Source: PALSA-505 sp963762615
GTDB taxonomy: Bacteria > Actinomycetota > Actinomycetes > Streptosporangiales > Streptosporangiaceae
Direction of reading: 5' to 3'
Length of the DNA: 64,000 bases
Assembly (NCBI GenBank): GCA_963762615.1
Contig: CAVXLG010000012.1
Span: forward strand, 744,001 to 808,000
Shown in pieces: positions 35,795-45,761 of the stretch; position 1 is the stretch's first letter; each line of letters begins with the position of its first letter. The notes under the pieces were generated by a model, which saw nothing but the letters and a program-made list of their open reading frames with translations, did no database searches and was not told the origin of the DNA. The translations under genes and the position numbers were made by a program.

Positions 35795-36709
35795 GTGAGC
35801 GACCTTCCGGAACGGATATCGCTGCGCGAGGTGGGCCCGCGGGACGGCCTGCAGAACGAGGAACCGGTCCCGACCGGCGCCAAGGTCGAGCTGATCGACA
35901 CGCTGTCCAAGACCGGCGTGCAGCGGATCGAGGCGGTGTCGTTTGTGCACCCCAAGGCCGTACCGCAGATGGCCGACGCGGACGAGGTATGGCGTCAGGT
36001 ACACCGCGCGGCCGGCGTCAGGTACTCCGCGCTGGTGCCGAACTCCCGCGGTGCCAGCCGGGCGCTCGACGCGGGATTCACCGAACTGGAGGCGGTGGTG
36101 TCCGCCTCCGATACGCACAACCGCAAGAACGTGAACCGGAGCACCGAGGAGTCGCTGGACGACATCGCGGTCATCATCGACCAGGCGCACCGCGCGGGCG
36201 CGACCTGCCAGGTGATCGTCTCGACCGCCTGGGGCTGCCCGTACGAGGGTGACGTGCCGGCCGAGCGGACGGTCGCCGTGGCCGGGCGCGCGGTCGCCGA
36301 CGGGGCCGACTCGGTGTCGTTCGGGGACACCACCGGCATGGCCACGCCGGCCCGGGTCCGGGTGCTCGTCGGCGAGTTCCGCTCCCGGTTCCCCGACGCC
36401 GCGCTCAACCTGCACTTCCACAACACCCGCGGCACCGGGCTGGCGAACGTGCTGACCGCGCTGGAGCTGGGCGTGGCCGACTTCGACGCCTCGGTCGGCG
36501 GCCTCGGCGGCTGCCCGTACGCACCCGGGGCGACCGGGAACATCGCCACCGAGGAACTGATCTACATGGTCGAGGACATGGGCGTGGCCACCGGCGTCGA
36601 CCTGGAGGCGATGATCGGCGCGGCCGCGGAGGCGGAGCGGATCGTCGGCCGGACACTGCCCTCGCAGGTGCTGCGGGCCGGGCCGCGCACCCGCACCGTC
36701 ATCCCCTAG
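35795..36709 (+). CDS. Hydroxymethylglutaryl-CoA lyase
   Basis: Splits HMG-CoA to acetoacetate and acetyl-CoA, the last step of leucine catabolism. It has 304 residues with the metal/substrate motif LREVGPRDGLQNE at the N-terminus, VSASDTHNRKN, LHFHNTRGTGLAN with metal-binding histidines, and the active-site loop GLGGCPYAPGATGN with the catalytic cysteine. The GTG start has an AGAGGAAG ribosome-binding site and begins 16 bp after the hydratase stop, so the two genes are probably co-transcribed. Confidence 0.93.
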   Translation: MSDLPERISLREVGPRDGLQNEEPVPTGAKVELIDTLSKTGVQRIEAVSFVHPKAVPQMADADEVWRQVHRAAGVRYSALVPNSRGASRALDAGFTELEAVVSASDTHNRKNVNRSTEESLDDIAVIIDQAHRAGATCQVIVSTAWGCPYEGDVPAERTVAVAGRAVADGADSVSFGDTTGMATPARVRVLVGEFRSRFPDAALNLHFHNTRGTGLANVLTALELGVADFDASVGGLGGCPYAPGATGNIATEELIYMVEDMGVATGVDLEAMIGAAAEAERIVGRTLPSQVLRAGPRTRTVIP

Positions 36710-36715
36710 TACTCT
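36710..36715 (+). promoter_or_regulatory. -10 hexamer of leaderless carboxyltransferase transcript
   Basis: TACTCT begins directly after the stop codon of the lyase gene and ends seven bases before the GTG at 36723. Confidence 0.5.
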
Positions 36716-36722
36716 CGCCAGC

Positions 36723-38270
36723 GTGGACGCAGAAACGGACGCACATCCCGAGCTGGCCGCGCTCCGGGCCCGGATCGAGGCCGGCGGCGCGGCCCGCTAC
36801 CACGAGTCGGCCGCGGCCAAGGGCAAGTTGTTCGCCCGGGACCGGATCGCGCTGCTCACCGACAAGGGGAGCCTGTCCGAAGACGGGCGCTACGCCAACG
36901 CGCTCGACCCCGGCCTGCCGGCCGACGGGGTGATCACCGGCACCGCGACGGTCGGCGGCAGGCCGGTGGCGCTGATGGCCAACGACTCCACGGTCAAGGC
37001 CGGCTCGTGGGGGGCGCGTACCGTCGAGAAGATCATCCGGATCATCGAGAAGGCGTACGCCGCTGGCATCCCCATGGTCTACCTGGTGGACTCGGCGGGC
37101 GCGCGGATCACCGACCAGGTCGAGATGTTCCCCGGCCGCCGCGGCGCGGGGAAGATCTTCCACACCCAGGTACGCGCGTCCGGCGCGATCCCGCAGGTCT
37201 GCGCGCTGTTCGGCCCGTCGGCCGCGGGCGGCGCGTACATTCCCGCGTTCTGCGACTACGTGGCGATGGTGGACGGGAACGCGTCGATGTACCTGGGCAG
37301 CCCGCGGATGGTCGAGATGGTGGTGAAGGAGAAGACCACGCTCGAGGAGATGGGCGGCGGCCGGATGCACTGCACCGTGTCCGGCTGCGGGCACTTCCTG
37401 GCCGACTCCGAGCAGGCGGCGCTCGATGCGGTGCGCGGCTACCTGTCCTACCTCCCGTCCAACTGGCAGCAGCCGGCGCCCGCGGCGGCGGCCCGCGAGC
37501 CGGAGCCTGCCGACGCGCAGCGGCTGCGCGAGCTGGTGCCCGCCAGCGAGCGGCAGGCCTTCGACATGCGCCGCTACCTGCGCGGCCTCGTGGACAGCGA
37601 CTCGTTCTTCGAGGTCCACGCGCTGTGGGCGCGAGAGCTCGTCATCGGCTTCGCCCGGCTGGACGGACAGGTCACCGGGGTGGTGGCGAACAACCCGATG
37701 TTCAAGGGCGGCGTGCTGTTCGTGGACTCCGCGGACAAGGCCACCCGGTTCATCCAGCTCTGCGACGCGTTCAACGTGCCGCTGCTGTTCCTGGCCGACG
37801 TGCCGGGGTTCATGGTCGGGACCGCGGTGGAACGGCAGGGCATCATCAGGCACGGCGCGAAGATGATCAGCGCGGTGGCCGAGGCGACCGTGCCGAAGAT
37901 CTGCGTGGTGGTCCGGAAGGCCTACGGCGCGGGCCTGTACGCGATGGCCGGCCCCGGATTCGAGCCGGACGCGACGCTGGCCCTGCCGACCGCGAAGATC
38001 GCCGTGATGGGCGCGGAGGCCGCGGTCAACGCCGTCTACTACAACAAGCTGGCAGAGATCGGCGACGAGGCCGAGCGGCACGCGGAAACCGAGCGGCTGC
38101 GCCGTGAGTACGACGCCGATATCGACATCATCAGGCTGGCCGGCGAGCTGGTGGTAGATGACGTGGTCGAGCCGGAAGACCTGCGGGCCGAGCTGATCCG
38201 GAGGTTCGTGGCGGCTCGCGGGAAGGACAGATCGTTCTCCAGGCGCCGGCACGGAGTGACTCCGGTCTGA
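36723..38270 (+). CDS. Acyl-CoA carboxylase carboxyltransferase subunit (second beta)
   Basis: A 515-residue carboxyltransferase that moves CO2 from biotin to an acyl-CoA. The crotonase-type halves are complete: GKLFARDRIALLTDKGS, YLVDSAGARITDQ, FGPSAAGGAYIPAFCDYV and LADVPGFMVGTAVERQGIIRHGAKM. The EMFPGRRGAGKIFH stretch is characteristic of the group that includes AccD1-like subunits of streptomycetes. With the AUH-like hydratase and HMG-CoA lyase upstream it could serve methylcrotonyl-CoA carboxylation, sharing the alpha subunit at 25.1 kb. This substrate assignment is inference. Confidence 0.92.
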   Translation: MDAETDAHPELAALRARIEAGGAARYHESAAAKGKLFARDRIALLTDKGSLSEDGRYANALDPGLPADGVITGTATVGGRPVALMANDSTVKAGSWGARTVEKIIRIIEKAYAAGIPMVYLVDSAGARITDQVEMFPGRRGAGKIFHTQVRASGAIPQVCALFGPSAAGGAYIPAFCDYVAMVDGNASMYLGSPRMVEMVVKEKTTLEEMGGGRMHCTVSGCGHFLADSEQAALDAVRGYLSYLPSNWQQPAPAAAAREPEPADAQRLRELVPASERQAFDMRRYLRGLVDSDSFFEVHALWARELVIGFARLDGQVTGVVANNPMFKGGVLFVDSADKATRFIQLCDAFNVPLLFLADVPGFMVGTAVERQGIIRHGAKMISAVAEATVPKICVVVRKAYGAGLYAMAGPGFEPDATLALPTAKIAVMGAEAAVNAVYYNKLAEIGDEAERHAETERLRREYDADIDIIRLAGELVVDDVVEPEDLRAELIRRFVAARGKDRSFSRRRHGVTPV

Positions 38271-38291
38271 CTGCTCACCCGAAAAGCAAAG

Positions 38292-38297
38292 TACCAT
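38292..38297 (+). promoter_or_regulatory. -10 hexamer of the two-component operon
   Basis: TACCAT ends six bases before the ATG at 38304. Confidence 0.5.
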
Positions 38298-38303
38298 CTG
38301 CCC

Positions 38304-38975
38304 ATGACCAGCGTTTTGCTCGCCGAAGATGATCCCTCGATCTCGGACCCGCTGGCCCGGGCGCTGCGGCGTGAGGGGTACGACGTTGACGTGTCGGCCG
38401 ATGGTCCCGGCACACTGGGCCGCGCCCTGAGCGGCGGCATTGACCTGATCGTTCTCGACCTGGGGCTGCCCGAGCTTGACGGCCTCGAGGTCTGCCGGAG
38501 GCTGCGGTCAGAGGGACGGGCCACGCCCGTGCTCGTCCTCACCGCCCGGGCCGACGAGGTGGACACCGTGATCGGTCTTGACGCGGGGGCCGACGACTAC
38601 GTCACCAAGCCCTTCCGGCTGGCCGAGCTGCTGGCCAGGGTCCGGGCGCTGCTGCGGCGCGGCAGCGCGGAGACCCAGGTGGTGCAGGGCGTGCGGATCG
38701 ACCCGGAGGCCCGCCGCGCCTGGTCGGGCGACGAGGAGCTCGAGCTGACCACCAAGGAGTTCGACCTGCTCTGGGCCCTGATCAGGGACGCGGGCAAGGT
38801 GGTCACCAGGGAACAGCTGATGCGGGACGTCTGGGGCGCGAAGTGGTGGGCCTCGACCAAGACCCTCGACATGCACGTTTCCTGGCTGCGCCGCAAGCTC
38901 GGCGACGACGCGCACAGCTCCAGGTACATCACGACGGTGCGCGGCGTCGGGTTCAGGTTCGAGCGCGGGAACTAA
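38304..38975 (+). CDS. OmpR/PhoB-type response regulator
   Basis: A 223-residue response regulator. The receiver domain has the acidic pocket (LLAEDDPS), the phospho-acceptor Asp52 in LIVLDLGLPELDG, the LTARAD threonine and the TKPF lysine. The C-terminal winged-helix DNA-binding domain is complete (LTTKEFDLLWALIRDAGKVV, then TLDMHVSWLRRKLGDD and TVRGVGFRFE). Its partner kinase starts three bases after its stop. The signal and regulon are unknown. Confidence 0.95.
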   Translation: MTSVLLAEDDPSISDPLARALRREGYDVDVSADGPGTLGRALSGGIDLIVLDLGLPELDGLEVCRRLRSEGRATPVLVLTARADEVDTVIGLDAGADDYVTKPFRLAELLARVRALLRRGSAETQVVQGVRIDPEARRAWSGDEELELTTKEFDLLWALIRDAGKVVTREQLMRDVWGAKWWASTKTLDMHVSWLRRKLGDDAHSSRYITTVRGVGFRFERGN

Positions 38976-38978
38976 ACC

Positions 38979-40256
38979 GTGCGCAGGCGGCTGCTGGTCT
39001 CCACCCTCCTGGTGGCGGTGACAGCGGTCCTGCTGCTCGGCCTGCCGCTGGCGATCGTCATGAGCCGCCTAGTGACCGACGAGTCGGTGCGGCAGCTGCA
39101 GCGGGATGCGACGACGGCCGCCAAGGTGGTGGAATACCGGTCGACCCATCACCAGGCGGCGGATTACGTGGAGCTAGCCGATTCCCTGCCCGGCGACTAC
39201 ATCGTCATCAAGCGAAAGGGCGCGAAGTCGATCGCCGTCGGGCACCCGCCTCCCCGCCACCACGTGATCAGCGGGCAGGATGCTGACGGGACGTTCAGCG
39301 TCGTCGTAGAGACCAACAGCTCGAACGTGGCCGGGCGGGTGGCCGGCGCGCTGGTGCTGGTCGGGGCCCTTTCCCTGCTGGCCGTGGGGGTGGCGGTCGG
39401 GCTGGCGTTCCTGCAGGTGCGCCGGTTCACCCGTCCGCTCGAGGAGCTGGCGGGCGCGGCGGCGCGGCTCGGCTCGGGAGATGCGCGGCCGCTCGGCCTT
39501 CGCTACGGCCTGCCCGAGCTGGACCAGGTGGCCGAGGGGCTGGACGGCTCGGCCCGCCGGGTGTCCGACCTGCTCACCGCCGAGCGCGAGTTCGCCTCGG
39601 ACGCCTCGCACCAGCTGCGGACCCCGTTGACCGCGCTGTCCATGCGGCTGGAGGAGATGATCGCCGCGGCCGACGATCCCGAGGCGGTCCGGGCCGAGGG
39701 CGAGGCGGCGCTCAGCCAGACCGAGCGGCTTGCCGACGTGGTCAGCCAGCTGCTCGGCCGGACCCGGGCGGTCGGGCCGACCGTGCCCGAGTTCGCCGGG
39801 ATCGACGACATCCTGGCTCAGCAGGTGGCCGAGTGGGAGCCGGCCTTCCGCCGGGCGAACAGGAAGCTCGAGGTAACCGGCGAGAAGGGGCTGCACGGTT
39901 ACGCCACCACCGGGACGCTGGCCCAGGTGATCGCGACGCTACTGGACAACGCGCTGGTGCACGGCGCGGGGACGGTCGCCATCCGCACCTCGCAGACGGC
40001 CAAGTCGGCGGTGATAGAAGTGCGGGACGAGGGCCGCGGGGTACCCGCGGATCTGGTCCCGCGCATCTTCGAGCGGAACGTCAGCGGCCGGCCGCAGGGG
40101 ACCGGGCTGGGACTGGCGCTGGCCCGGGCGATGGCGGCTGCCGACGGCGGGCGGGTCGTTCTGGTCCGGCCGAAACCGGCCGTCTTCGCGGTCTTCCTGC
40201 CGCTGGCGCCCCCCGGCTCGGATGATGACATGCCGGTGGTCAGCGGCCCGGCGTGA
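38979..40256 (+). CDS. Membrane sensor histidine kinase
   Basis: A 425-residue sensor kinase with two membrane helices (residues 5-30 and about 115-140) flanking an extracytoplasmic sensor segment of about 85 residues. It has a HAMP-type linker (RRFTRPLEELAGAAARLGSG), the phospho-acceptor His211 in FASDASHQLRTPLTAL, and an ATPase domain with N box (LLDNALVHG), G1 (VRDEGRGVP) and GTGLGLALARAM. It pairs with the response regulator upstream. The last 17 bases overlap the end of the gtrA gene on the opposite strand. Confidence 0.94.
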   Translation: MRRRLLVSTLLVAVTAVLLLGLPLAIVMSRLVTDESVRQLQRDATTAAKVVEYRSTHHQAADYVELADSLPGDYIVIKRKGAKSIAVGHPPPRHHVISGQDADGTFSVVVETNSSNVAGRVAGALVLVGALSLLAVGVAVGLAFLQVRRFTRPLEELAGAAARLGSGDARPLGLRYGLPELDQVAEGLDGSARRVSDLLTAEREFASDASHQLRTPLTALSMRLEEMIAAADDPEAVRAEGEAALSQTERLADVVSQLLGRTRAVGPTVPEFAGIDDILAQQVAEWEPAFRRANRKLEVTGEKGLHGYATTGTLAQVIATLLDNALVHGAGTVAIRTSQTAKSAVIEVRDEGRGVPADLVPRIFERNVSGRPQGTGLGLALARAMAAADGGRVVLVRPKPAVFAVFLPLAPPGSDDDMPVVSGPA

Positions 40257-40743
40257 CGTTCCCGGCGTCGGCCAGTTGTTCATGTGACCCGGGGCCCGGG
40301 CCGTCCTCGGCGGGCGCGAGGAACACCCACTTCTTGTACGACCAGTACCTGAACACGGTGCCGAACCCGGTTCCCGCCACACTGGCCAGGTTGTAGGCCA
40401 CCGCTCCGTGCAGGCCGAGCACGTAGTAGGTGAGCGTGATCGTGGCCTCCGCGATCAGCAAGCCGATCAGGTTCAGCGCGACGAACACGATCCACTCGCG
40501 GATCAGCGCGTGGTTGGCGCGGTGCCGGAAGGTCCAGAACCGGTTGCCGACGTAGGAGACCACCGTGGCGGCCGCGATCGCGATGGCCTTGGCCGTCAGC
40601 GGGCCGACGCCCAGCACCCCGTGCAGGTAGCCCGCGCCGCCGAGATCCACGACCGCCGCGATCACGCCGACCACGCCGAACTTGGCGAGTTCGGCGATCA
40701 GTTCCGCGAACCGGCGGTGTGCACCGGTGATCAGGCTCCCCAT
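40240..40743 (-). CDS. GtrA-family membrane protein
   Basis: A 167-residue protein with four predicted membrane helices (AKFGVVGVIAAVVDLGGAGY, LTAKAIAIAAATVVSYVGNR, IVFVALNLIGLLIAEATITL and YNLASVAGTGFGTVFRYWSY). The NRFWTFRH and RYWSYKKWVF motifs are typical of GtrA proteins, which help flip or deliver lipid-linked sugars for cell-surface glycans. The gene is divergent from purK and converges with the sensor kinase. The same neighbour order (GtrA-like protein, purK, purE) is known in mycobacteria. Confidence 0.9.
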   Translation of the reverse strand: MGSLITGAHRRFAELIAELAKFGVVGVIAAVVDLGGAGYLHGVLGVGPLTAKAIAIAAATVVSYVGNRFWTFRHRANHALIREWIVFVALNLIGLLIAEATITLTYYVLGLHGAVAYNLASVAGTGFGTVFRYWSYKKWVFLAPAEDGPGPGSHEQLADAGNVTPGR

Positions 40744-41083
40744 GCAGGCCGGTCCCCTCTTGGACGCTGCCAGGGCCGTCGCGGACGATGGGCATGCCGG
40801 TGACAGCCGATAACGCCAGAAGCTGCCAGGTTACCCGCCGGGGGCTGGCTGCGGACGTTACTTTACCGAGGCTGTGACGAGATCTGACCTGCGCCCGAGC
40901 ATCCGCTCGACCGCGTGCCGGCCCAGGGTGGACCAGCCCGGTGACCAGGAAGCCGGCCTCGAACGTCAGGTGCTGTCGTCCGTCGTCCGCACCGGTATGC
41001 GAGTTTCACCCCGGCAGGCTGCAGGAGCGAGCGCGGGTCGCCATCGCGGCGGCGCGGGCGGCGCTACCCGGCGGCGGGCCGCG
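40744..41083. other. Intergenic region between gtrA and purK
   Basis: About 340 bp between divergent genes. No convincing gene was found in either strand. It should hold the gtrA promoter and, at its right end, the purK -10. Confidence 0.5.
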
Positions 41084-41089
41084 TAGGCT
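41084..41089 (+). promoter_or_regulatory. -10 hexamer of leaderless purK transcript
   Basis: TAGGCT ends six bases before the GTG at 41096. Confidence 0.5.
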
Positions 41090-41095
41090 ACCGCC

Positions 41096-42406
41096 GTGAC
41101 TGATCACGGCACCGGGAATGCCCCGCTGGTAGCCATGGTGGGGGCCGGCCAGCTCGCCCGGATGACCTGCCAGGCGGCGATCGGGCTGGGTATCAGGTTC
41201 CGCGTGCTGGCGGCTACGCCCGCCGACAGTGCCGCCCAGATCTGCGCCGACACCCGGATCGGTGATCATCGCTCGCTCCAGGATCTGCTCGCCCTGGCCA
41301 GCGACTGCGACGCCGTGACGTTCGACCACGAGCACGTGCCGGGCGCGCAGGTGAGCGCACTCGAGGCCGCATCGGTGCCGGTGCGCCCGGGCGGGGCGGC
41401 GCTGCGCTACGCCCAGGACAAGCTGGTGATGCGCCAGCGCCTCGGCCAGCTCGGCGTCCGCTGCCCGCGCTTTGCCCCGGTGGCCCGGCTCGCCGACGTC
41501 ACGAGTTTTGCCGAACGGTGCGGCGGCTGGCCCGTGGTGCTCAAGGCGATCCGCGGCGGGTATGACGGCAAGGGCGTGTGGATGTGCGAGTCCGCGGAGC
41601 AGGCCGCGGAGGTCCTCGCGCACGGGATCTCCCTGATCGCCGAGGAGTACGTCCCCTTCACGGCCGAACTGGCCGCGCTGGTCGCCCGGTCGCCGTACGG
41701 GCAGGGGGCCGCCTACCCGGTCGTGCAGACCGTGCAGCGGGACGGGATTTGCCGTGAGGTGCTCGCGCCGGCCCCCGGCCTGCCGGACGGCGTCGCCCGG
41801 CAGGCCCAGTCGTTGGCGCTGCGGCTGGCGGCGGAACTCGGTGTCACCGGGCTGCTCGCGGTGGAACTGTTCCAGGTCCCCGGCGGGCTGCTGGTCAACG
41901 AGCTGGCCATGCGCCCGCACAACTGCGGGCACTGGAGCATCGAGGGAGCGCGGACCTCGCAGTTCGAGCAGCACCTGCGGGCGGTGCTGGACATGCCGCT
42001 CGGCGCCACCGAGCCGACCGCCCCGCAGGCCGTGATGGCCAACGTGCTCGGCGGCGACGGCGGCGACCTGTACGCCCGGTTGCATCACGTGCTGGCCGCC
42101 GACCCGGCGCTGCGGGTGCACCTGTACGGCAAGCCGTCCCGGCCCGGGCGCAAGATCGGCCACGTCACCGCGCTCGGCACCGACGCGGCGGAGCTGCGGG
42201 ACCGCGCCAGGCGCGCGGCCAGCTACCTGCGCTGGGGGGCCGAGGGCGGGCCGGCCCGCGCTGACGGGTTCGACGGCCGGCGGCGCGGGCTCGGCCGGCT
42301 CTGCGGCGGGCGTGGCGGGCTCTGCGGCGGGCGATGCGGGGTCGGCCGGCTCTGCGGCGGGCGGTGCGGCCGGGGCAGCCGGCTCCGCAGCGGGCAAGGA
42401 GGCCAC
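41096..42406 (+). CDS. purK: N5-carboxyaminoimidazole ribonucleotide synthase (PurK)
   Basis: ATP-dependent synthesis of N5-CAIR from AIR and bicarbonate in purine biosynthesis. The ATP-grasp protein opens with VAMVGAGQLARMTCQAA and has VLKAIRGGYDGKGVW, IAEEYVPFTAELA and NELAMRPHNCGHWSIEGA. The conserved protein ends near SYLRWG (residue 380). As sequenced, the frame then runs through a Gly/Arg/Cys-rich repeat straight into purE with no stop. In another frame the same repeat reads as an Ala/Gly/Ser tail ending in KEAT and a TGA at 42408-42410 that overlaps the purE GTG. So a single-base error or mutation near 42234-42260 probably hides a normal purK stop. Confidence 0.9.
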
Positions 42407-42922
<516 letters not shown>

Positions 42923-43166
42923 GCGACAGGCGCGCGCTGGCGACGAATCAGGCGCACGGCACGTGTATCTGGACGCCGCGTGACGGCTCTGAAGGTTAGT
43001 ACTGCAACGGCACTTGCGTGACCCCACTAGCGGCCACGAGGTAGAGGACAGAGGGAATCGGGCGTGGCAGCTTGTAGCCAGACGCGTGACCTGAGGCGTC
43101 TTACAAGTGGGAAGTTCCCCGCGGGAAGATCCCGCCCGCTCGGGGGAGCTCGAGGAGGTGCAATCC

Positions 43167-44051
43167 ATGTCCATCAGCAGCTTGCGCTGGCCCGCGGCGT
43201 CAGCACTCATCGCAGTCGGAGCGACGGCTGCCGCAGTGCTCGCAATGGCGGTGCCCGCGGGCGCCAGCACCGGCCCGCGGTATGCCAGCGCCGAGCAGGC
43301 GGGCTACGCGGCCACCGGCGCGCAGTTCGACATGATCCGGGCATCGATTTACCTGCGCAACCCGACGCAGTACGCCGGCGAGGTCAGCCAGTACAGCCAC
43401 ACCGTGCAGCTGTGGTCATCCGGCCTGGTAGCCGTCCTTGGCGTCTCGGCCAGCACGTCTGGCACGGGTTACACCCCGTACGCGAAGATCTTCGACGCCA
43501 GCACTCACCAGCTGCTGGCGTCGAACCCCCACGCACAGTTTTGCGGCGAGCTGGACAACTGCGGCCCTGTCATCGGCACCTTCGGGGCCAGCGACACGGT
43601 GGAGTTCATCTTGACGTATGGCAAGAACGGCGGCGGTGTAGAGCTGCTGGCGCTCGACGAAAGTAGAGGCGAGACGAGTTTCGTGGCGTACTACACGGCC
43701 GGCGCCGACATGTCGTTCACCCAGGCCAGGGTGGGCACCGAGTTCGGCCCCGACCCGTGGACCGCTCCGTCGTCGTACACCCATCCGGCGGCCTGGACCA
43801 AGATCGGCGTTTACGACGAGGTGCAGGTGCAGACCTACAACGGCACGTGGTTGACGCTGGCCTCGTGGTTCGTACACCACAAGGTCTTCATGGCTGCCGT
43901 CACCGGATCGCTGATCGACGTGCAGGCTGCGCCGACCGACCTGTCGCCCAGCCCCAGTGGCGGCTCGCTGTTCCAGGACTGGCTCGCACCCGCCGGGGTC
44001 AATGGTCCCGCGCAGCCACCCGGGGGCCTGAGCGGACGGCTGCATCGGTAG
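43167..44051 (+). CDS. Secreted protein, possible lectin/peptidase G1-like fold
   Basis: A 294-residue exported protein with signal peptide (MSISSLRWPAASALIAVGAT, cleaved near AGAS at residues 33-36). The ATG at 43167 has a GAGGAGGTG ribosome-binding site. The mature part has GYAATGAQF, HTVQLWSS, a cysteine pair (FCGELDNCGP), FILTYG and WTKIGVYDEVQV. The GYAATG opening and beta-rich composition recall secreted actinobacterial proteins of the peptidase G1-like sandwich, but I cannot identify the catalytic Gln/Glu pair. Treated as a secreted protein of unknown function. It is a single gene between purE and the acyl-CoA dehydrogenase. Confidence 0.72.
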   Translation: MSISSLRWPAASALIAVGATAAAVLAMAVPAGASTGPRYASAEQAGYAATGAQFDMIRASIYLRNPTQYAGEVSQYSHTVQLWSSGLVAVLGVSASTSGTGYTPYAKIFDASTHQLLASNPHAQFCGELDNCGPVIGTFGASDTVEFILTYGKNGGGVELLALDESRGETSFVAYYTAGADMSFTQARVGTEFGPDPWTAPSSYTHPAAWTKIGVYDEVQVQTYNGTWLTLASWFVHHKVFMAAVTGSLIDVQAAPTDLSPSPSGGSLFQDWLAPAGVNGPAQPPGGLSGRLHR

Positions 44052-44444
44052 CCAGGCGAGCGTCCGGACCTGGTCCGTGCCGCAGACCGGAGGCTCTAAC
44101 GAGCCCGGCCTGCCCTGAGCCGGATCAGCACACCGGACCATGAATCGCGCCCGGCAGAGCCTGCAGCGGACCTGGCAGGCGGCCTGCTCGCTCACGTCAT
44201 GCAGGCTCCGGGTCTTTGGCATTGTGTCGGTCATGGTCCTGTCCTCTCGGGTTAGGGGATGGGGTCTAGGGCCTCGCCGGGGCGCGCTTACGTCGCGGCG
44301 GGGCCGTTTTCTAACGGGGTGGGAGCCAAACCCGGGAGCCAGACGCCCCGGGGGGTGTGGAGTGCTGCGGACTGCGGCGGGTTATCGCGTCTGGGCTGGC
44401 AGGCCCGTACGGGTTGACCTGGAGTCCTGTGGAGTGGGTCCTCG
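44052..44444. other. Intergenic region before the acyl-CoA dehydrogenase gene
   Basis: About 390 bp. Short open frames are present on both strands but none has a ribosome-binding site, conserved motif or normal codon bias. I see no gene, repeat or clear terminator. Confidence 0.5.
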
Positions 44445-44450
44445 TACCAT
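44445..44450 (+). promoter_or_regulatory. -10 hexamer of leaderless dehydrogenase transcript
   Basis: TACCAT ends six bases before the ATG at 44457, the same hexamer and spacing as at the two-component operon. Confidence 0.5.
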
Positions 44451-44456
44451 CGAGCC

Positions 44457-45626
44457 ATGAGCCTCGACTTTCCCGCCTTCGCCCTCTCGGATGAGCACCG
44501 TGCCCTCCGTGAGGCGGTACGGGCCCTCGCCGAAGATAAGATCGCCCCCCGGGCGGCCGAGGTGGATCGCACCGCAGAGTTCCCGTGGGACGTACACGAT
44601 GCCCTGGTCAAGGCGGATCTGCACGCGGTACACATCCCCGAGACGTACGGCGGCGTGGGCGCCGATGCGATCGCCACGGTGATCGTCATCGAGGAGGTGG
44701 CGCGGGCGTGCGCGGCGTCGTCGCTGATCCCGGCGGTGAACAAACTCGGGACGGTCCCGCTGATGCTGGCTGCCTCGCACGAGCTCAAGCAGCGTTACCT
44801 GGCGCCGGTGGCCCGCGGTGAGGCGATGTTCTGCTACGCGCTGTCCGAGCCCGAGGCGGGCTCGGATGCCGCGGCGATGAAGACCCGTGCCGTGCGCGAC
44901 GGCGACGGCTATCTGCTGAACGGCGTCAAGCGATGGATCAGCAACGCCGGGGTGTCGAGGTTCTACACGGTGATTGCGGCGACCGACCCCGCCGCGGGGG
45001 CCGCCGGGATCTCGGCCTTCGTGGTGGAGAAGGGCGACGCCGGGTTCACGTTCGGCGCCCCGGAGCACAAGCTGGGCATCAAGGGCTCGCCTACCAGGGA
45101 GCTGTACTTCGACAACTGCGCGATCCCGGCGGACCGGATCATCGGCGAGGAGGGCACGGGTTTCCGCACCGCGCTGGCGACCCTGGACCACACGAGGATC
45201 ACCATCGCCGCGCAGGCGCTCGGCATCGCGCAGGGGGCGCTGGACTACGCGCTGTCCTATGTCAGGGAGCGGCAGCAGTTCGGCCGGCCGGTCGCCGATT
45301 TCCAGGGCGTTCAGTTCATGCTGGCCGACATGGCGATGAAGCTGGAGGCGGCGCGGCAGCTCACCTACGCTGCGGCAGCCAAGTCGGAGCGCGCCCTGGC
45401 GGGGGAACCCGAGAGCGACCTGACCTTCTTCTCCTCGGCGTGCAAGTGCCTGTCCTCGGACGTCGCGATGGACATCACCACCGACGCGGTGCAGTTGCTC
45501 GGCGGCTACGGCTACGTCAGCGACTACCCGGTGGAGCGGATGATGCGCGACGCCAAGATCACTCAGATCTATGAGGGCACAAACCAGATCCAGCGCCTGG
45601 TAATGGCCCGCGAGCTGCTGAAATAG
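44457..45626 (+). CDS. Acyl-CoA dehydrogenase (FadE25-like)
   Basis: FAD enzyme that introduces the alpha-beta double bond in acyl-CoA. It is 389 residues with family signatures CYALSEPEAGSDAAAM, KRWISNAGVS, ERQQFGRPVADFQ, LLGGYGYVSDYPVERMMRDAK and the catalytic-base segment IYEGTNQIQR. Its place next to purE/purK matches fadE25 of M. tuberculosis. It could supply the enoyl-CoA used by the hydratase and carboxyltransferase genes at 35-38 kb. The chain-length range is not predictable from sequence. Confidence 0.94.
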   Translation: MSLDFPAFALSDEHRALREAVRALAEDKIAPRAAEVDRTAEFPWDVHDALVKADLHAVHIPETYGGVGADAIATVIVIEEVARACAASSLIPAVNKLGTVPLMLAASHELKQRYLAPVARGEAMFCYALSEPEAGSDAAAMKTRAVRDGDGYLLNGVKRWISNAGVSRFYTVIAATDPAAGAAGISAFVVEKGDAGFTFGAPEHKLGIKGSPTRELYFDNCAIPADRIIGEEGTGFRTALATLDHTRITIAAQALGIAQGALDYALSYVRERQQFGRPVADFQGVQFMLADMAMKLEAARQLTYAAAAKSERALAGEPESDLTFFSSACKCLSSDVAMDITTDAVQLLGGYGYVSDYPVERMMRDAKITQIYEGTNQIQRLVMARELLK

Positions 45627-45761
45627 CGGCACGACCTGCGGAAACTGCCGCGCTACCCATGACGCCTCAGAGCGAGGGTTGAGGCTGACCGCGTGACCGA
45701 TGCGAGGCGGGCCTGCGTAGCCGGTGCGGGCAGCCACTTGTACCCGGTTTGCGGCGGGGGT

